This document shows, piece after piece, positions 22,501-34,665 of a stretch of 64,000 nt of DNA. Made by a program: the position numbers and the translations under genes. The notes beneath the pieces are model-generated. The model worked only from the letters and a program-made list of their open reading frames with translations. It ran no database searches and was not told the DNA's origin. Source of the stretch: Tubiluchus corallicola (taxonomy: Eukaryota > Priapulida > Priapulimorpha > Priapulimorphida > Tubiluchidae); NCBI GenBank assembly GCA_030141605.1, contig JAQGDQ010000213.1:124001-188000 (forward strand), read 5' to 3'. The stretch's first letter is position 1. Every line of letters starts with the position of its first letter.

Positions 22501-25500
22501 AAAGTTGAATGCTAACGCATTTAAGACATTATGCCTTATGAATCTTTTGATTTCAGTTATAATTAAGACATATAATGTGATAATGTGCTTCATTATACAT
22601 CTTACTTATTGTTGTAATATTTATATGTTACAACTGCTGTCCACCAATAAATACCGACACGCTGCAAATTCCACTAATGATACAATACAAAACACAATAA
22701 GGATATTTCTTTACCAGTGATTTTCTAACATTTACTGCTAAGTGCAGTAGAAACTTGAATTTACCTAATAAAAATGTAATAAAATTTATTATATAGTGGG
22801 TAGTTTATGAAACGGATATTGCTTTTGTTATAAACAATTTAAAAATTTTATTTCTTTACCAAATTCTAGTATTTAAAATGTTTACTGATCTCCACAAGTT
22901 AAATGACAAGGAAGTGACCAGTATTGTTGAATTTATGTCATTTCTGATCATAAATTGATGAAATATGTTACTTTTTATTATGACGACCGTAAGTTAAACC
23001 GCAAGCAAAACAGTTTTTGACAACATGTTTTGTGTTCTAGTTGAGTGTTGTCCGTTGACTGCAACTGGAGACCAGCAAAGTGACAAGTGTTATTCGATAG
23101 ATGTAGACCAGAACGACCCATTCTATGGAGGGAAGCAAACTCTAATGTGCATTCCCATCGTGCGCTCTATGCCTGGAGAATGTGAAACGGGTTTGTATAT
23201 CAGAACGTAAACTTTTTCAGACTTTCTAATTTTCAGACAGTCCGCAGAGTTTTCAGACTTTCTATGTTAGTATTACTTTCATGGGTTTGTCTGATTGTTT
23301 TGCTCTATGTCTTGATACCGTGTGGACAGTGGTTCACCGTTGACAGTCTTAGTGGCCTACAGTGTAAATTCCGCAAACGTCATTGTACCTTTGTAGTGCA
23401 ATGGGTAGGATAGCTGCCTGAATACCAGAAGACCTTGGTTTCGAATGAGCGAAATTTTCAAGCTTCAAACTTTTATTAATATCGGAAATTGATGTGTATG
23501 GCACTAATGAAAAGCATTTGTAAGTTATGCATTGGGGCTAACTTTTGTGTTTTAGGTCACAGAGAACAGATAAATCAAATAACCGCGTACATAGATGGTT
23601 CTGTTGTCTATGGATCTGATTCAGAGACAGTAGATCGCCTACGGGAACACAGTGGTGGTGAGTTCTTCGTACTCGTACTGAGTTCATTAGTAACATGGTC
23701 ATTTGCAAACTAATTATTTTGGGTACTTTAAACCACTCGTGAAAAATATTTCCTTTAACAGGCACAAGGACTGGTGTTTCCGTGAATGTACTAATTCCTT
23801 TTAGCCTTCTAAGTCGCAATAAATTTGTACATTAATTTATGAGAAGCAGAGTGGGCAAAAATACATAAGTGAAATAAAACAAGTTGAAATTGCTTGAGCA
23901 AAAGGTGACTTTGTGCACTACTTCCTTTTTCTGTTTTGATATTTATTTGAACAAATCTCAAAATTTGAAAATTCCGACGAGCAAAGATCATAAACACAAA
24001 GGATATCATATACTACATATACGTAATTCAAATGATCCGGTAGTAATTAGAAGGTTACAAAGTAAACCAATTACGTAAAATATACAAGCATTAATCTTTG
24101 AACATGCTAAGCTAAACTAAATTGTACAGAAGTTTGCAGTTTAATGTGTGGTTCAAGTGTGGCTTACTGCTGTTATCAAGGGCTTATGAAGACAACTGAA
24201 ATTACTGGCGGAAGACCTGTTTTACCTAAAAGCGCAGTTGATGGTAGTTGTGAAGATAACGACGGTAACGCTGTTGCTTGTTATGATGGAGGTACGTGAC
24301 ACCTAATTAAGCAAAACCTTATAACAAACTTAATTGAAATCAAACATGATGTGTACGTGTAGTTTACTTTACTAATAAATTAAAATTGTAACCATCATTT
24401 GGTTACAAGTTTTTATATGACGTTCGAAGGCATAACATCATGCCACTGTAATAACAATAATAATGGTAATAATACTAATAATAATCGTTATCTAAAGCCA
24501 ACAGACAAATCGAGTGCCGCCTGCGAGAGATAATTATTGGTCTGAATTGGTGTTGTTCTTATAGGAGACGAAAGAGCTAATGAGCAACTTGGGCAGCAAG
24601 TACTCCAAGTTCTTTTCCTCAGAGAACACAATCGCATTGCAACAGCCATTAGTGCAGAAAAACCTGAATGGGAGGATGAACAAATTTTCCAAGAAGCAAG
24701 AAGAATAGTTGGTGCAGAAATGCAGGTGCGCGATACGCAATTAGCGCGGCATAAAGTGCTCAAGTTCCAAATGGTTGACTTCTACATATTCTTAAAAAAC
24801 TGTAGAGACGCTTTTGACATTTTCAAAAAATTGTTTAATTGTTGTGGCCACAAGATAGAACTTTTGCTCTCTTGATGCCATTGTTGTGGCTGAGGTGCAG
24901 AAATTAGGGTAACAAATTCGTCTTCACGGCTATCTTTTGGACCAAAATCAGACAGATGTCATTATCTTTAATGGGTCATTAATGTCTTTATCATTAATAA
25001 AGGAGGCTGCAAAATTACTAAAAATGCATTCACATTAGGTAACGATAACCTGCAAATTGTTCAAAGGTATACGTATCTAGGAATAGCCTTTACTGACAGT
25101 GGCTCCTTTAATGCAGCTGAACAAGAGTTGCATAGTAAGGCTGCCAAACTTAGATAAAGACTACAGGGCACAAATACAGAAATAAATGTATGTAATGAAA
25201 TTATTTGACACCCCGATCAAACCAGTTGCATTATACTCGTGCGAGATTTGCACACTTTTTTTTACAACAAAAGGTGCTCAAAGGATAAGGATCCAGGAAA
25301 TTGTTTTTTCTCACATTGTTATTATGAAAATGTGATACTTGTGAACAAAAATTCTGGACTGTTAGCTACTCTTCAAATATACTAACTCATACAGGTTTTT
25401 TAAACATTTGAGATCTCGGAGCATATCGGATACCAGTCCGTTTGTTAAATCTTTAAAACTTAAACTTTTATCAAACTATTAGTCTTACTGGAAATTTTAA

Positions 25501-28500
25501 GTATCCAAAGAAAAAGGAAAGCGTGGAGAAAATATTAAATTAAGAACGTAACTCGAAGCTTAAATCCATTTGTTAATATTACTACATATTCATTAAAAAC
25601 GCTAGCAATAGATATATAACTTCACTAAAATACGTATAAGCGCTCATAGCCATTTCATTGAAAAAGAACGCCACTAATTTCCGAAAATTCCCATATTCAG
25701 CAACGAATGTACTAGCAACGAAAATGAATAGCACTACCTTCTAAGTTGTAAAAACATAATAATATTAGAGAGTGTCTGATTAATGAAATTTGTGTTTTGA
25801 GTCCAACTTTTATATCACTTACTGATGAGCATAAACTCAAAATCTTTCTTACCAGTGATGATTACGAGATTACGATATTAGCATCAATTTTTTTACGAAA
25901 TGTTTTAATTAAGAAATGAACTTGCACAACAACAATAAGGCCCACATAATTGAATATAATTTTAATATCGCAATTAACTTTGAAATTCACTTATTCACTC
26001 ATATTTGTTTTCCTCAGTTATTCGGGTTATTTATTTATGATCTTATTCTTTTTTCTTTAAATGTATTGTTCTTACATAAAATGTATGATGATGTTAAACC
26101 GATCATTTATGTTTATTATCTTTGTATGTGGTGTTACATTATATTATACTGTATTGTATTGTATTGCATTGTGAACCAGATGTAATGAATAAATTTTTAT
26201 GCATCAGGTGATAACACAACAAGAATTTTTGCCTGGAATCTTTTCATCTGAGGATCTAACAAAATTCCATTTAAATTCAGCTGATTATGTTACATTAGGA
26301 TACAATATATCCTATGACGCAACTATAGACAACTCGTTCTCTACTGCAGCCTTTAGGTACGTGCTAAAATACTACACATACTAAATATAGTGTGTCGATA
26401 TGTAAGTTTTGTGTAAGTGCATGTGCGTATGCTTCCAAGAATTGTTAACATAGTTATTATATATGTATATCTATGTATATATATATACGTTATCTTTGCA
26501 TTAACGTACGACTTGCGCTGTGTGCATGTGCGCTGTACGGTGTGTACGAATGCAAGCTAGATAAAAAAGCCTACATAAATATAAATTCTACTTACCAGTG
26601 ACAGTGCAACATAGCTCTCGTGTATATAGACATTAGACACTAGGTACTTTAAGATGTTCTGAAGAGTTTCATTACATAAGGATCATCGCAAGAATAACAA
26701 AAATTCTGCAGTTCTGCTAAGTATAGTATAATTTAAATGATGGATAGGGCTATCATCGTTTCATTTATTTTGCAGGAGTTTGGGTGTTTACTTTAGTTGC
26801 TGTTCTTATTAGTCATTCAGATTAGAAGGCAGGAGGTTTCCAATTAAACCTGTTGACACCGTTAGTTAAAAAACAATGAATCGGTTTGGTTAACAGGCTT
26901 TTATGTGAATGAACCGGCTATTTAGGCCTGCTACATGCATGGCATTTAATGTGAACCATGTCGCAGATGCTTCAGCTTTGCTGAAATTACGCAACTTATG
27001 TTTGTTAAGAGCAAAGGTACAGTAATAACATATACACTGAAGTTGAGGCAAACAATTGAAAAAATAACAAATTAAGTTATTTCGATGATGAGGAAAGGCA
27101 CCTGTGCTTCAATTATCCCATGCCGAATTTCTATAATCTTTTACTCATTTACCGTTTGAACATCGGAAAAGGTGAAAAGCAATTAATGTCTTCATACTTT
27201 TAGGTTTGGACACTCAATGGTTGGATCCAAGTACACTCGTCAATGGGCTAATGACGACACTGAAGATGTACGAGTATCAAATACATTCTTTAATCCAACA
27301 TTTTCAGAGGATACAACTGAGACCATAGATCCAACTTTGCGAGCCTTGAGCAGGTTCAAATCTTGGGGAACTGATAGGTAGAGTATTCGTAGGTTTGGAC
27401 ATTTGTTAGTAAATGCTCTCATTAAACATAATTTTGTGTGAAATGGCCTTGGTGATTCAATAATTATCTAGGCAAGCAGTGACAATAAAGGCTGGTTTGT
27501 CTTTCTTTCAGATTTATCGTGGTCGATTTGCGTAACCAGTTATTCCGCGATCATGATAAGCAACTTGGACAAGACCTTGCTGCCATCAATATTCAGCGAG
27601 GAAGAGAACATGGCATGGCTTCCTATGTGGCTCATAGGTGAGTGGAAATGATTTTAGTAATTTATTTATTTTGGAAATACACTTATACAATCTATGTAAA
27701 CAAATGGAAAAATATACGGTTAATATTAGTGATTATGATATGACAGCATGAAGAACCAGAAGAACAAAAACTTTTTGTATAACGTGAATGTAATGCAAGC
27801 GTGTGGTTACTGAGTATAGGTTATTCTGATAACGGTTTGCGGTAATAATTTTCATTAATTACTTATCATTCATTTTTATTAAATCATTTAACATTTTGTT
27901 CCATAAAAGAGCTGTATAAATTCAGTAATTAGAGGTCAAAGGGCTCAAACGTAAGAGATTAGGGATGTTCTGTTGTGTTGTGAGGTTAGGTTCTTCATGC
28001 ACACCGCCCCTGTTTCAAACCGAACTTTGAAGATGCCTTTGAGTGCAGTTATTGTCTTCACTTTAGATTTAGATTAGATTAGAACAAAAACCCCATTCAC
28101 CAATCTGGTTTTAGTGGTTTTTATTTGCAGGAATATGCAGGTGCCATCGAAGTCAATTCAAAGAAGATGACTAGTGTATAAGTGCTGTAGAAAATGCAAA
28201 ACATCTTTTAAATATTCTTCGTAAAAAAGTATAATTTACGTAGGTACCAAGTAGTTTTTATACATGTTGTTAGGGTCAGGGATAGTAATAATAAATTCCG
28301 GTTATTTCCTGAATTTTTGAATACTACATATATGTCATGTTTTAGTGGTGTTTTTACAGAGAAACGGCAAGCCAGATATGTGGTAATGCGTTTACTAACG
28401 TTTCAAGTATCAACGATTTGCCAGATATAAGCGAAGAAAATAAACAATTGCTGATCGAGGCATACGGGTAAATAGACAATTATTTGGCTCGTTTTTTTTT

Positions 28501-31162
28501 CAAAATTCTTTGTTTCTGTGTCTTCATGTTTCATGTAAAATGTTGATTTGTGCAAGTTATTAGACAAAAACAGTTTGCAACAACTATAGAAACTTTCACT
28601 TTTTTGCTGTAATCGTATGTTTTATGTATGTATGTATGTATGTATGTATGTATGTATGTATGTATGTATGTATGTATGTATGTATGTATGTATGTATGTA
28701 TGTATGTATGTATAACATATATATGTATAAATATATATATATAAATAAATATATATATATATACATATGTGTTATACATACATAGAAATATAAAACAAGA
28801 ATATAAAATAAGAGACAGAGCGAAAGGACAACGAGAGAAAAAATTGGATGAAAGAATTCAAAGAAGAGATAGATAGAGAGAGAGAGAGAGAGAATGGGAG
28901 GGAGTGAGAGAGAGAACGAAAGAGAGGGAGATAGATAGATAGATATATTTATATTTACGTGTTGTAACGTATATCACAAATTGCAACAAGGAACAAATTG
29001 TGATTAAGAAGCGTTATCAAGAATGTAAGATATTTTGTTCTTGCAGTTGTAGTTAAATAAATTATAAAATTTGAATACACCATATGAAATTAAATTGTTA
29101 TTAACGAAGAATTTTTCCAAATTAATATGGTTGGAAACTTTCGAAAATGGCTTGCAAGAACATGCAATGGAAAACTGCATTATCCCGACAAATACGTTTG
29201 CAAATTTACATTTATATTTGCATATCCTCGCAGCACATTACCGCCGCATAATGACTGACAGAGGGCCGCACAATTTTGCCTGATTTTTCTTACGTTTTCT
29301 TTCTGTAAAAATTAGATGCTAACCTCATCCCACCCATAGACACACATGCACACACGGATGCAAAGAACCCAGTATAAACCCTTCTTCGACACCCTTCGAT
29401 GTTTATGTGTTTATAAGTTTTAACAAAAACATTAAGATGGCTCATTTAGATAACTTAGGTAACTTAGGTTATTTAGGTTAGTTATATAACGATTTGTTGA
29501 TATTACAAGTCAGTGAAGATGTTCATAAATCGGAAGGAAGAGTCACTATCAAAATGTTCTAGAAATCAAAATCGTGCAATATCTACTGCTTTTTTAATTT
29601 GTCTTGTTCACAATAATTATTTTCAGTGATTGCCCAGAATGCATTGACCTATTCGTCGGTGGGCTAGCTGAAGATCTGGTACCAGGTGCAAATCTTGGGC
29701 CTACGTTTTCTTGCATCATCGGAAAACAATTCGAATCTATAATACACGGAGATCGATATTGGTATCAGAATGATTTTACGGCAGGTAAGGAATTGCAGAA
29801 GATAATAATGCATTTAACGTACAGTATCTGTAATGCAGTACTTAGTAAGGTATTAACATTAGAATCGTCACTAAATTTAGTAAAGCGATTGAGGTACGAC
29901 CTAATTTGAGATATTGAATTTAAATGGCCCTCAGATGATGTAAATCACAATGACTACATTATCGATTCAAACTTTCGTGCCAAATAGACCTCCACGCGGA
30001 GAGTTAGAGAGAGAGTAAGAGAGAAAGCGAAAGAGAGAGAGAGAGAGGGCGAGAGAGAAAAAGGGAGAGGGGGAGAGAGATGGTAACAAAATTGGTAGCA
30101 ATACCTTAGATAAATATTTTTGCCACGTAAAACCCGCTAGACATCCTTTAAGGTTCCAAATAATTTGGTTGGGTCAAACATGAGCGGTATCAGTCGGACA
30201 TGGACATACCATGGATCATTAAATGGGCTGTGCCAGACAAGTGACCTTCTGTTTAAGCTATGCTAGACACTCTTCTGAAACATTTGACCTTCCAGCCCTC
30301 TCTGACCAAGCACCGAAGGTACCAAGAAGACCCAAATAAACAGGCATGTCGACTGTTTATTCCAGACCTGTTGCCCTCTTCAAATCCTTGCCAGAAGTTT
30401 TTGTGTTGTTGTTGTTGTTATTATTATTACAACTACTACTGTTCCAGCTGCAGACACAGGCACATCTTGATTATACTGGGCAGCTTTACGTTGCCTGTAC
30501 TTATCCCGCAGCTATACTTTCATAACTTCACAAACCAGGCAAGTTCTCAAACGACTCAGCATGTGTAGCATCTAGTTTGTTAATCTGCTTATCCCCATTT
30601 ACGGAGCATACACGTCAGTTTCCACGGACGCACTGAACCCCTGATTTGAAAAACATAAGTAACTCTTTCATTGTGGTGAGTTCTGTGTTTTCTTCCCCAG
30701 GCGGCTGTTTGGTGTGAATACAAAAAAGGTCTAACGGACCATAACAGAAATCTTCTGGCAAGCACTATATAAACAGAGGGCAGTTATACAGTGTTGTGCA
30801 GAATAAGACTATTCATTTCAAGCAGACGTCCAGCTCTGTACCTCTTAAGTGCATCAGTTGACCAAAACCCTCTGGGCTGCCGGACTAAAAGGGAGAGTTG
30901 GGAGAGGGATAGGTAGAGAGAGAGAGAGAGAGAGGAGGAGCGAAAATAGTCAGTAATTTCTATTTTTTCAGCTGAGATAACCGAAATTCAGAAGGTCACA
31001 TTGGCAGGTGTTATATGTGACAACACAGACATCACGGAAATTCAACCATCCGTTTTTCTTTCTCTCAGACAACGGAATCCTAACTGCGGAAATGAGAGGT
31101 GCCTAAAATCCTGTACCGAGATTGCATCACCAGATATTACCGTATTTTTGGCCACGGCATAA
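16576..31162 (+). CDS. Secreted animal heme peroxidase (peroxidasin/MPO superfamily), gene A, 16 exons
   Basis: Exons: 16576-16589, 17267-17418, 18064-18187, 18528-18620, 19131-19228, 22104-22292, 23041-23190, 23556-23657, 24181-24291, 24565-24725, 26208-26356, 27204-27377, 27512-27637, 28360-28467, 29627-29784, 30972-31162; 699 aa, all phases consistent. A signal peptide (about residues 1-22) is followed by a Lys/Arg-rich stretch (KRKREE). The catalytic domain starts near YRTYDGSCNN. Visible residues: WGQYLDHD with distal His 211 and heme-linking Asp 210; Ca loop TAYIDGS in exon 8; GDERANEQ with catalytic Arg 348 and heme-linking Glu 351, followed by Gln where myeloperoxidase has Met; FRFGHS with proximal His 451; LRNQLF with the Asn that bonds it; INIQRGREHG. 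It should oxidise substrates with H2O2 outside the cell or in vesicles. Immunoglobulin and LRR domains of true peroxidasin are absent. Exon 9 uses an unusual AAG acceptor. The physiological substrate is unknown. Confidence 0.93.
17261..17267 (+). promoter_or_regulatory. NAGNAG tandem splice acceptor at exon 2 of gene A
   Basis: The intron ends CTTCAGCAG, so splicing after either CAG keeps the frame and adds or drops one Ser before RAIFLV in the signal peptide. The distal site gives the same length as gene B. NAGNAG acceptors are a known source of one-residue variants. Confidence 0.6.
23391..23450 (+). repeat. tRNA-like (SINE-type) relic in gene A intron 7
   Basis: TAGTGCAATGGGTAGGATA resembles a D-arm/A-box and GGTTTCGAATG a T-arm/B-box, at tRNA-like spacing. 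The anticodon stem does not pair well, so this is not a working tRNA; a tRNA pseudogene or SINE head is more likely. Confidence 0.4.
24940..25450 (+). mobile_element. LINE (non-LTR) reverse transcriptase fragment in gene A intron 10
   Basis: The frame around 25066-25157 translates to YTYLGIAFTDSGSF and then HSKAAK, the thumb-side signature of non-LTR reverse transcriptases (YLG-x-F-T-x-SGSF...KA). A frame-broken continuation encodes VALYSCEI, matching the later LYG-x-E-x-W block. Stops and frameshifts show it is dead. Limits are approximate. Confidence 0.7.
28623..28713. repeat. (TATG)n microsatellite in gene A intron 14
   Basis: About 22 perfect TATG units followed by TA-rich sequence to 28768. 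The open frame across it on the minus strand is a by-product of the repeat. Confidence 0.97.
28866..28946. repeat. GA/GATA-rich microsatellite in gene A intron 14
   Basis: Interrupted (GA)n with GATA units at both ends. Confidence 0.9.
30004..30080. repeat. GA-rich simple repeat in gene A intron 15
   Basis: Interrupted (GA)n purine tract on the plus strand; a shorter (GA)n tract lies at 30914-30934 just before the last exon. Confidence 0.9.
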
Positions 31163-31332
31163 CAACATTAGAGTAGTGCTTGACTTCAAATATAACAGTT
31201 TTACAAATGCGATTAATTTTGCTGTATTTTATTGTTGAAATTTGTTTTCTGGTTAGAAGGAATGGGTTAGCAGTTTGGACAACTTGGAAGGTTGCCTATC
31301 GTTTCCGATGTGTGTTTTGTTATTACTAGGTT

Positions 31333-31338
31333 AATAAA
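31333..31338 (+). promoter_or_regulatory. Candidate polyadenylation signal of gene A
   Basis: AATAAA about 170 nt after the stop codon of gene A, in the first suitable position downstream. Confidence 0.5.
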
Positions 31339-31844
31339 TTGCTTTGGGAAATACGATTTTGTCGTTCGGTTTTTTCAAAAATCAGTTTGTTGACAATAAT
31401 ATAGTGACAAATTCTAGTTAATAAAAACATTTTCGCGTATATTGGGGCACTTGCACCGGACGAAGTTATCTCATAAGTTTATTGACGTTAAAGTACTGTG
31501 CCTTGATTCAGATAGCAACATACATACTTCATCGTAGCCAGCGAAAAAATTGACGGGAGCATCACATCAACCGTTTCGAGAATGAAATTATTATGGTTTA
31601 AACAACATTTAATTACTAACATTAACTGTAGCGCCCAAATATATTTTATCAATACATTAATGATGATGATAAATTAATGATTTACAAATTCCATAATTTT
31701 GCAAATTAAGCTAAGAATATAATATTTATCATAATCATATCAAAATCAAGTATATAAGAATCATACTAAGCCAAAAAAGTAATGAAGCTTATATAAAAAT
31801 ACATTAGTTCATGCAAAACAAATAACAAACCACGTAAGGTCAAT

Positions 31845-33190
31845 AAATAATAACTAACTAGTTGACAATGTTTCTGACGAGGTCAGAAACTGAAAATTTT
31901 GCAAACAATAGTTATAACGTTCAGCTTTAAAAATGAGGAGATACTGCCTTTTTTGAAAGTGCTTATTTTTCTCATTGAGTTGCTTGAATACATGGAAAGT
32001 GCATTTCATAATGAAACCTCAGCATTTAACTGTTAAGCCCATCACCCACGGGTCAAAGGTCAACAACCTTGGCATAATTTATATCACCCAGTTTGTCTCA
32101 ATGAGACCTTTCATTTGATATACAACAACCTACTTTTGGTAGATCCTGGAGGCCATTTGTCTCCTCGACCCATATTTTGCCCCTAACTGGGTCGCAGGTT
32201 AACGATTTACACTGTAACTTATATCATTTGATTCACCTCATCAAGACCTTTCATTTGGCATGCTACATGGTACTATTAGTAGACACTCGATGCATTTCTG
32301 TTCCCGGCACTCATTTTTGTGGTTTTTGCCCTCTAGCGGGATCGCGGATTAGCTATTTTCGTTACAGCATATGCCATTTGATCTGCCTCCTCGAGACCTT
32401 TCATTTGTTATGCGACAAGGTATCATTGCTCAACACTCAGTGCACTTCAGTTCCCGACCCCTATTTTTCAGTTTTTGCCCCTTAGCGGGGTCGCGGGTTA
32501 GCTATTCTCATTGTAACCTATGCCGTTCGACCCTCTCATCACGACCTGCCATTTGATGTGCTACAAGGTAATATTCCAAGACACTTGATGCATTTCTACT
32601 CTCAACCCCCATTTTTCAGTTGCCTCCTAGCGGAAAATTTTTCCCCCACCAAATGACCAATATTCTGCCATATCCAAAAACCTGGCCCCACCTAACCACA
32701 TACGAAATATTGTCGCCCCAGCTCAAAAACTATGGACACAGATGGATCCTAAAGAAAAATAAATGAAGACCCGCCCGCTCCGTGACTTTTGACCCGGCAA
32801 CTCGGGTCACATATATACACAGATAACTTTGCCCAAAGTGTACCATGTGAGTTTTGTCTCCCTAGCTCTCAGCAAATAAAAGGCCACCAATTGGGGGACC
32901 CCAAATTTGTATTTTGGCCCCTCGCTCGAGTGTTTAAAATTTGCCAGCTTTTTAAAACCCCAGGTGCACATCTACTCCACAGTACCGAAATACTTGTGAA
33001 AAAAAAATTGGAAAAATCGAAAGGCCTAGGAGAAGATACGATCTAAAGAAAAAAACTGACAGGAAGCCCACTGCCCTTTCCCCCTTGACCAATGGTCACT
33101 GGTTGCCACACTGCTGTACGTACCCGCCCAGGGTTACCAACCCTGTGCGTTTGGTGACGCTAACTTGCAAGGCTTATTAAGGATTAAAAT
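31845..33190 (+). repeat. Composite repeat, copy 1, with ~140-bp internal units
   Basis: The head (CTAGTTGACAATGTTTCTGACG..., about 31857) and the body to 32160 are repeated at 33212-33520. From about 32107 to 32630 there are four diverged ~140-bp units, each with GACCTTTCATTTG, a GACCCC...CCCCTAGCGGGGTC segment and GTTAGCTATTCTCATTGTAAC. The end (ACCAACCCTGTGCGTTTGGTGACG) is followed by an AATAAATAAAAATAA tail. The open frames inside only reflect the repeat. The tail suggests a retroposed element, but no RT frame is visible. Confidence 0.8.
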
Positions 33191-33995
33191 TGCGAGGAAT
33201 AAATAAAAATAAACTAGTTGACAATGTTTCTGACGTGTACAGAAACTGAAGATTTTGCAAACAATAGTTATGATATTGAGCCTTAAAAATGAAGAGATGA
33301 CAGCCTTTGCTTGAAAGTTATTATTTCCACCCTGCTTGAATACATAGGAAGTGCATTTCTCAATGAAACCTCAACATGTAACTGTTTAGACTCTCACCCA
33401 TGGGTCAAAGGTCAGCCAATCTTAGCGTAACTTATATCATTCAGTTAGTCTCACTGAGACCTCTCATTTACTTTTTACAACAAGTTACTTTTGGTAGACC
33501 CTGTAAGGCATTTGTCCTCGACCCCAATTTTGCCCCTAACTAGTTCACAGGTTAACAATTCACACTGTAACCTATACCGTTCGATTCGCTTTATCAAGAC
33601 ATTTCATTTGATGTGCTACTTGGTACTATTTGTGGACACTCGATGTATTTCTGTTTCCGACCCCCATTTTTCGGTTTTTGCCCCCTACTGGGGTCAAAGA
33701 TCAACCAGTCTCGGCATAACTTATACCATTCGGTTTGATTCGACATAACTTATACCATCCTCGACCCCCATTTTGCCCCCTAGCGGGGTCGCAGATTAAC
33801 TATTCTCATTGTAACTTATGCTATTTGATCCGCCTCATCGAGGCCTTTCATTTGATATGCTACAATGGCCACTCGTCACCACACTGTTGTACGTCCCCAA
33901 CCCAGGGCTACCAACGCTCCGAGTTTGGTGACCCTAGCTTTCAAGGTTTAGGAGTTATTAAGCGTTAAAGTTGTGGAGAATAAATAAGAATAAAT
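33191..33995 (+). repeat. Composite repeat, copy 2, abutting copy 1 head to tail
   Basis: Starts directly after the A-rich tail of copy 1, repeats its head (33212-33520), carries about three of the ~140-bp units, then the same terminal segment (CCAACGCTCCGAGTTTGGTGACC) and an (AATAA)n-type tail at 33979-34010. It lacks the ~450-bp internal part present in copy 1 (about 32640-33090). Confidence 0.8.
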
Positions 33996-34424
33996 AAATA
34001 AATAAGAATAACACAATGAAAAACAGTAAAATTTTGCTATTGCAAAATCTTAACAAGCAGTATAATACACAATATATAAAATGATTAAATTCATATGGCG
34101 TTCCATACTGCAAAATTTGTGTTAATGTGCACGTGTTGTACCTCATAAATTTAACGGAGATTTCTTATCAACATAAGTTGCGGAGAAATCAGGGGTCGTG
34201 TATGCAAATATCCAAAAATCAGACAGCTATAGTCGATGAAGACAGAAAAATGATTATTAGTAGTGAACGTTTTTGAGTCGTCGAAAATAGTGGTAAGATT
34301 CTGCTTCTGTCACGGGAGACTGGATTTTAGGCCGTCAGCTTTTGTTTCGTGTTTACAAATAAAATATGTTTTCAAAATAATTGACAATATTTACGTACAT
34401 AGTTTTAATTATATCAAGCTTGTC

Positions 34425-34665
34425 ACTTTTTGATCCGTCATCCCTCAGTCAAGGGTCAACTGCCTGCTTGTCAGTGTACACCACTGAATTTGTCTCATTT
34501 GGTCCTTGCATTTAGTATGCCACAAGATACTAAAACTGGAGTTTGCTAGGTTTAACCTGTAACCCAGGGGTCAGAGATGGGTGTGACGCATACCACTCAG
34601 TTTGCCTCATCGAGTTCTTTCATTTCAAAATGTACAAGCTACTGCTACTTGACATTGGCAGCATT
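34425..34665 (+). repeat. Diverged third occurrence of the composite repeat unit
   Basis: AAGGGTCAACTG, CACTGAATTTGTCTCA and TTTGCCTCATCGAG...TTTCATTTC recur in the same order as in the two larger copies, at lower similarity. About 1.5 units are present. Confidence 0.6.

Noticed and set aside
23391-23450. Functional tRNA gene
   Set aside because: A- and B-box-like segments are present but the anticodon stem does not pair and the acceptor stem is not evident; kept only as a relic.
28531-28779. Thr-Tyr-Ile-His repeat frame
   Set aside because: Translation of the (TATG)n microsatellite.
29440-29485. TTAGGT-like units resembling telomere repeat
   Set aside because: Only a few imperfect units with varying spacing; ordinary local repetition.
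32177-33968. Series of related 60-100-codon frames
   Set aside because: They mirror the ~140-bp repeat units in shifting frames and end at unit differences; not a protein family.
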